Shown here: positions 6,497 to 8,130 of the stretch, one piece after another
Position numbering within the stretch: position 1 is the first letter of the stretch
Layout: each line of letters begins with the position of its first letter
Assembly: GCA_022827045.1 (NCBI GenBank)
Contig: JAJDTQ010000067.1
Coordinates: 1 to 8,130 of the forward strand
DNA from: Candidatus Binatia bacterium
Lineage (GTDB): Bacteria > Desulfobacterota_B > Binatia > UBA9968 > JAJDTQ01
Direction: 5' to 3'
Length of the DNA stretch: 8,130 nt
Notes under the pieces: generated by a model
What the model saw: only the letters and a program-made list of their open reading frames with translations
Database searches by the model: none
What the model was told of the DNA's origin: nothing
Made by a program: the position numbers and the translations under genes

Positions 6497-6522
6497 ATCC
6501 AGGGCGCCGGGAACCTCGAACC

Positions 6523-8031
6523 ATGCACGACATCGGAGACGACCACGATCACGACGGGGCGCCGGAGGAAGAGGAAGACCACCCTCTCTGGAAGCTCGAC
6601 ACCATCACCCTGACCAGCGTCGGCATCGACGTGGGCACGGCGACCTCCCAGATCCTGTTCTCGCGTCTCGTGCTCAGGCGGCTGGGACGGGAGCTGTCCA
6701 GCCGGTTCGTGGTCACCGAGCGCAAGACGCTCTACCTCTCCCCCATCCGCTTCACCCCCTACACGGCCAACCGCGAGCGCATCGACGACGAGGCCCTGGG
6801 CCGTCTCGTGGACGACGCGTATGAGGAGGCCGGGCTCACCCCGGACGACGTCAACACCGGGGCCATCATCCTGACGGGCGAGGCCATACGCCGGGACAAC
6901 GCCCGGGCCATCGCCGACCTCTTCGCCGACCAGCGGGGAGACTTCGTGTGCGCCACCGCCGGCCACAACTTCGAGTCCCTGCTGGCAGCCCACGGCTCGG
7001 GCGCCGTGGCATTCTCCGCGGAACAGAAGTGCCGCGTGCTCAACATCGACATCGGCGGCGGCACCACCAAGCTGGCACTAGCCGAAGGCGGACGGGTCCT
7101 CGGCACCGCCGCCTTCCACGTGGGCGGACGGCTGATGGCCACCGACGGCCACGGCACCATCACCGTGCTGGAGCCCGGCGGCAAAGCCCTGGCGAGCCAC
7201 GTGGGATTGGACTGGAACGTGGGGGACCGGGCCGGTCCCGCCGACGTGGAGCAACTGGCGGACCACATGGCGGAGGTGGTGCTGACCCTCGCCAAGGGTG
7301 ACGGCGCCGCGCCGGAGCTCGACGGGCTGTGGGTGACTTCACCCCTGAACGGGTCCGGCAAGTGCGACGCCGTGGTCTTCTCCGGCGGTGTCAGCGAGTA
7401 CGTATACGGCAACGAAAACGAATCGTACGGGGATCTCGGAGCGCCGCTGGGGAAGGCGTTGCGGCGCCGCATCGACGACGGCGCGCTACCCGGCGGCCTC
7501 GTGAGCGCCCGCGAATGCATCCGGGCCACGGTGATGGGGGCCGCGCAGCACACCGTGCAGGTGTCCGGCAACACCATCTACCGCTCCGACGATGAGCTGC
7601 TGCCACGCAAGAACCTCCAGGTGCTGCGTCCCCCGGTGGACCTCGAGGCCGATATCGACCCGGCAACCATGGCGCAGACCATCCAGAATCACTTTCAGGC
7701 CTTCGACCTGGTGGAGGGCGAGGCCGAAGTGGCGCTGGTGTTCGCGTGGCAGGGGCCGCCGGCCGCTTTCCGCATTGCCGCTTTCTGCCGCGGGTTGCTG
7801 GCAGGGTTGTCGCGCACGGTAGCGGCGGAACGCCCCATCTACCTGGTATTCGATCACGACATGGCCGGCCTGGTGGGCACCATCCTCAAGCAGGACTTCG
7901 GGCTCCCGGGTGACGTGCTGACGCTGGACGGGGTCACCCTGCGCGACTTCGACTTCATCGACCTGGGCCGAGTTCTGGAACCGTCGGGCACGGTGCCGGT
8001 CACCATCAAGTCGCTGGTGTTCCAGTTCTAA
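6523..8031 (+). CDS. eutA: Ethanolamine ammonia-lyase reactivating factor EutA
   Basis: The 502-residue protein is a cytosolic ASKHA-fold ATPase of the EutA family, which reactivates adenosylcobalamin-dependent ethanolamine ammonia-lyase by exchanging damaged cobalamin. Visible motifs are the phosphate-1 loop in VGIDVGTATSQILFSRL (33-49), AIILTGEAIRRDNARAIADL (114-133), FVCATAGHNFES (141-152), the phosphate-2 loop NIDIGGGTTKLAL (174-186) and VVFSGGVSEYVYG (284-296). Length fits the family. The N-terminal 20 residues are rich in His, Asp and Glu (MHDIGDDHDHDGAPEEEEDH) and could bind a metal, or be a disordered tail. The ATG at 6523 is chosen because the tail follows it directly and 26 nt separate it from the autotransporter stop. 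Only a weak GGGAA precedes it. Genes for the lyase subunits (eutB, eutC) are not in the window, so its client is inferred, and a diol-dehydratase-type client is a lesser alternative. Confidence 0.9.
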   Translation: MHDIGDDHDHDGAPEEEEDHPLWKLDTITLTSVGIDVGTATSQILFSRLVLRRLGRELSSRFVVTERKTLYLSPIRFTPYTANRERIDDEALGRLVDDAYEEAGLTPDDVNTGAIILTGEAIRRDNARAIADLFADQRGDFVCATAGHNFESLLAAHGSGAVAFSAEQKCRVLNIDIGGGTTKLALAEGGRVLGTAAFHVGGRLMATDGHGTITVLEPGGKALASHVGLDWNVGDRAGPADVEQLADHMAEVVLTLAKGDGAAPELDGLWVTSPLNGSGKCDAVVFSGGVSEYVYGNENESYGDLGAPLGKALRRRIDDGALPGGLVSARECIRATVMGAAQHTVQVSGNTIYRSDDELLPRKNLQVLRPPVDLEADIDPATMAQTIQNHFQAFDLVEGEAEVALVFAWQGPPAAFRIAAFCRGLLAGLSRTVAAERPIYLVFDHDMAGLVGTILKQDFGLPGDVLTLDGVTLRDFDFIDLGRVLEPSGTVPVTIKSLVFQF

Positions 8032-8056
8032 GGGAACGCTGCTCGATTGTCATGGC

Positions 8057-8104
8057 GTCCTTCGACTTCGCTCCGCTGCGCTTCGCTACGCTCAGGACGA
8101 ACGG
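8057..8104. repeat. Interspersed repeat (GTCCTTCGAC...CTCAGGACG type), copy 2
   Basis: This copy shares both 17-base arms with copy 1 (8057-8073 and 8083-8099 match 2350-2366 and 2388-2404). The centre differs: CGCTGCGCT replaces the nested unit of copy 1. It starts 25 bp after the eutA stop. Confidence 0.75.
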
Positions 8105-8130
8105 AGAAAGGCTATCACAACCGTTCGTCC
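8095..8130. repeat. Inverted repeat at the window end: 10-bp arms, 16-nt spacer
   Basis: GGACGAACGG (8095-8104) and its exact reverse complement CCGTTCGTCC (8121-8130) flank AGAAAGGCTATCACAA. The right arm meets the window edge, so the inversion may be longer: a second, oppositely oriented repeat copy probably begins here. It could act as a hairpin at the end of the eutA transcript. No T-run is visible. Confidence 0.65.

Noticed and set aside
6109..6522. Extending eutA upstream to an ATG at 6109
   Set aside because: This would overlap the end of the autotransporter barrel by almost 390 nt in another frame, and the added residues do not resemble EutA.
2350..8130. CRISPR interpretation of the repeated GTCCTTCGAC units
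   Set aside because: Only two copies are present, thousands of bases apart, without regular spacers or cas genes.

Overview
The window is high-GC DNA from a Gram-negative (diderm) bacterium. The outer-membrane requirement comes from a C-terminal autotransporter beta-barrel at 3779-6496. The genes are tightly spaced. Short interspersed palindromic repeats of the kind common in uncultured proteobacterial or Tectomicrobia-like assemblies are present. I cannot name the taxon from sequence alone.

Layout. Positions 1-1030 (minus strand) hold an IS630-family transposase that runs off the left edge. It is split into two reading frames by one extra base in a six-C run (757-762), and all three DDE catalytic residues lie in the second frame. 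A perfect 28-bp palindrome (1138-1165) follows, and then the 3' end of a complete class III (CaiB/BaiF) CoA-transferase gene on the minus strand (1169-2332). A 175-bp divergent intergenic region (2333-2507) carries a composite interspersed repeat, a possible sigma-70 promoter and a small operator-like dyad.

Three plus-strand genes follow with gaps of only 35 and 26 nt, so they may be one operon: a bicupin protein with a gentisate-dioxygenase-like three-histidine site (2508-3743), a secreted autotransporter whose passenger is three tandem repeats of exactly 132 residues (3779-6496), and a EutA-type ethanolamine ammonia-lyase reactivating factor (6523-8031). The window ends in another copy of the interspersed repeat, followed by an inverted arm that reaches the last base.

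Working together. The CoA-transferase and bicupin fit small-molecule (acid or aromatic) catabolism, and EutA implies an adenosylcobalamin-dependent ammonia-lyase elsewhere. No ammonia-lyase subunits are visible, so the pathway link is inference. The autotransporter between two cytosolic metabolic genes is the most unusual part: its repeat unit has strongly conserved Trp, Cys and acidic positions and I know of no assigned function for it. No rRNA, tRNA or CRISPR array was seen.
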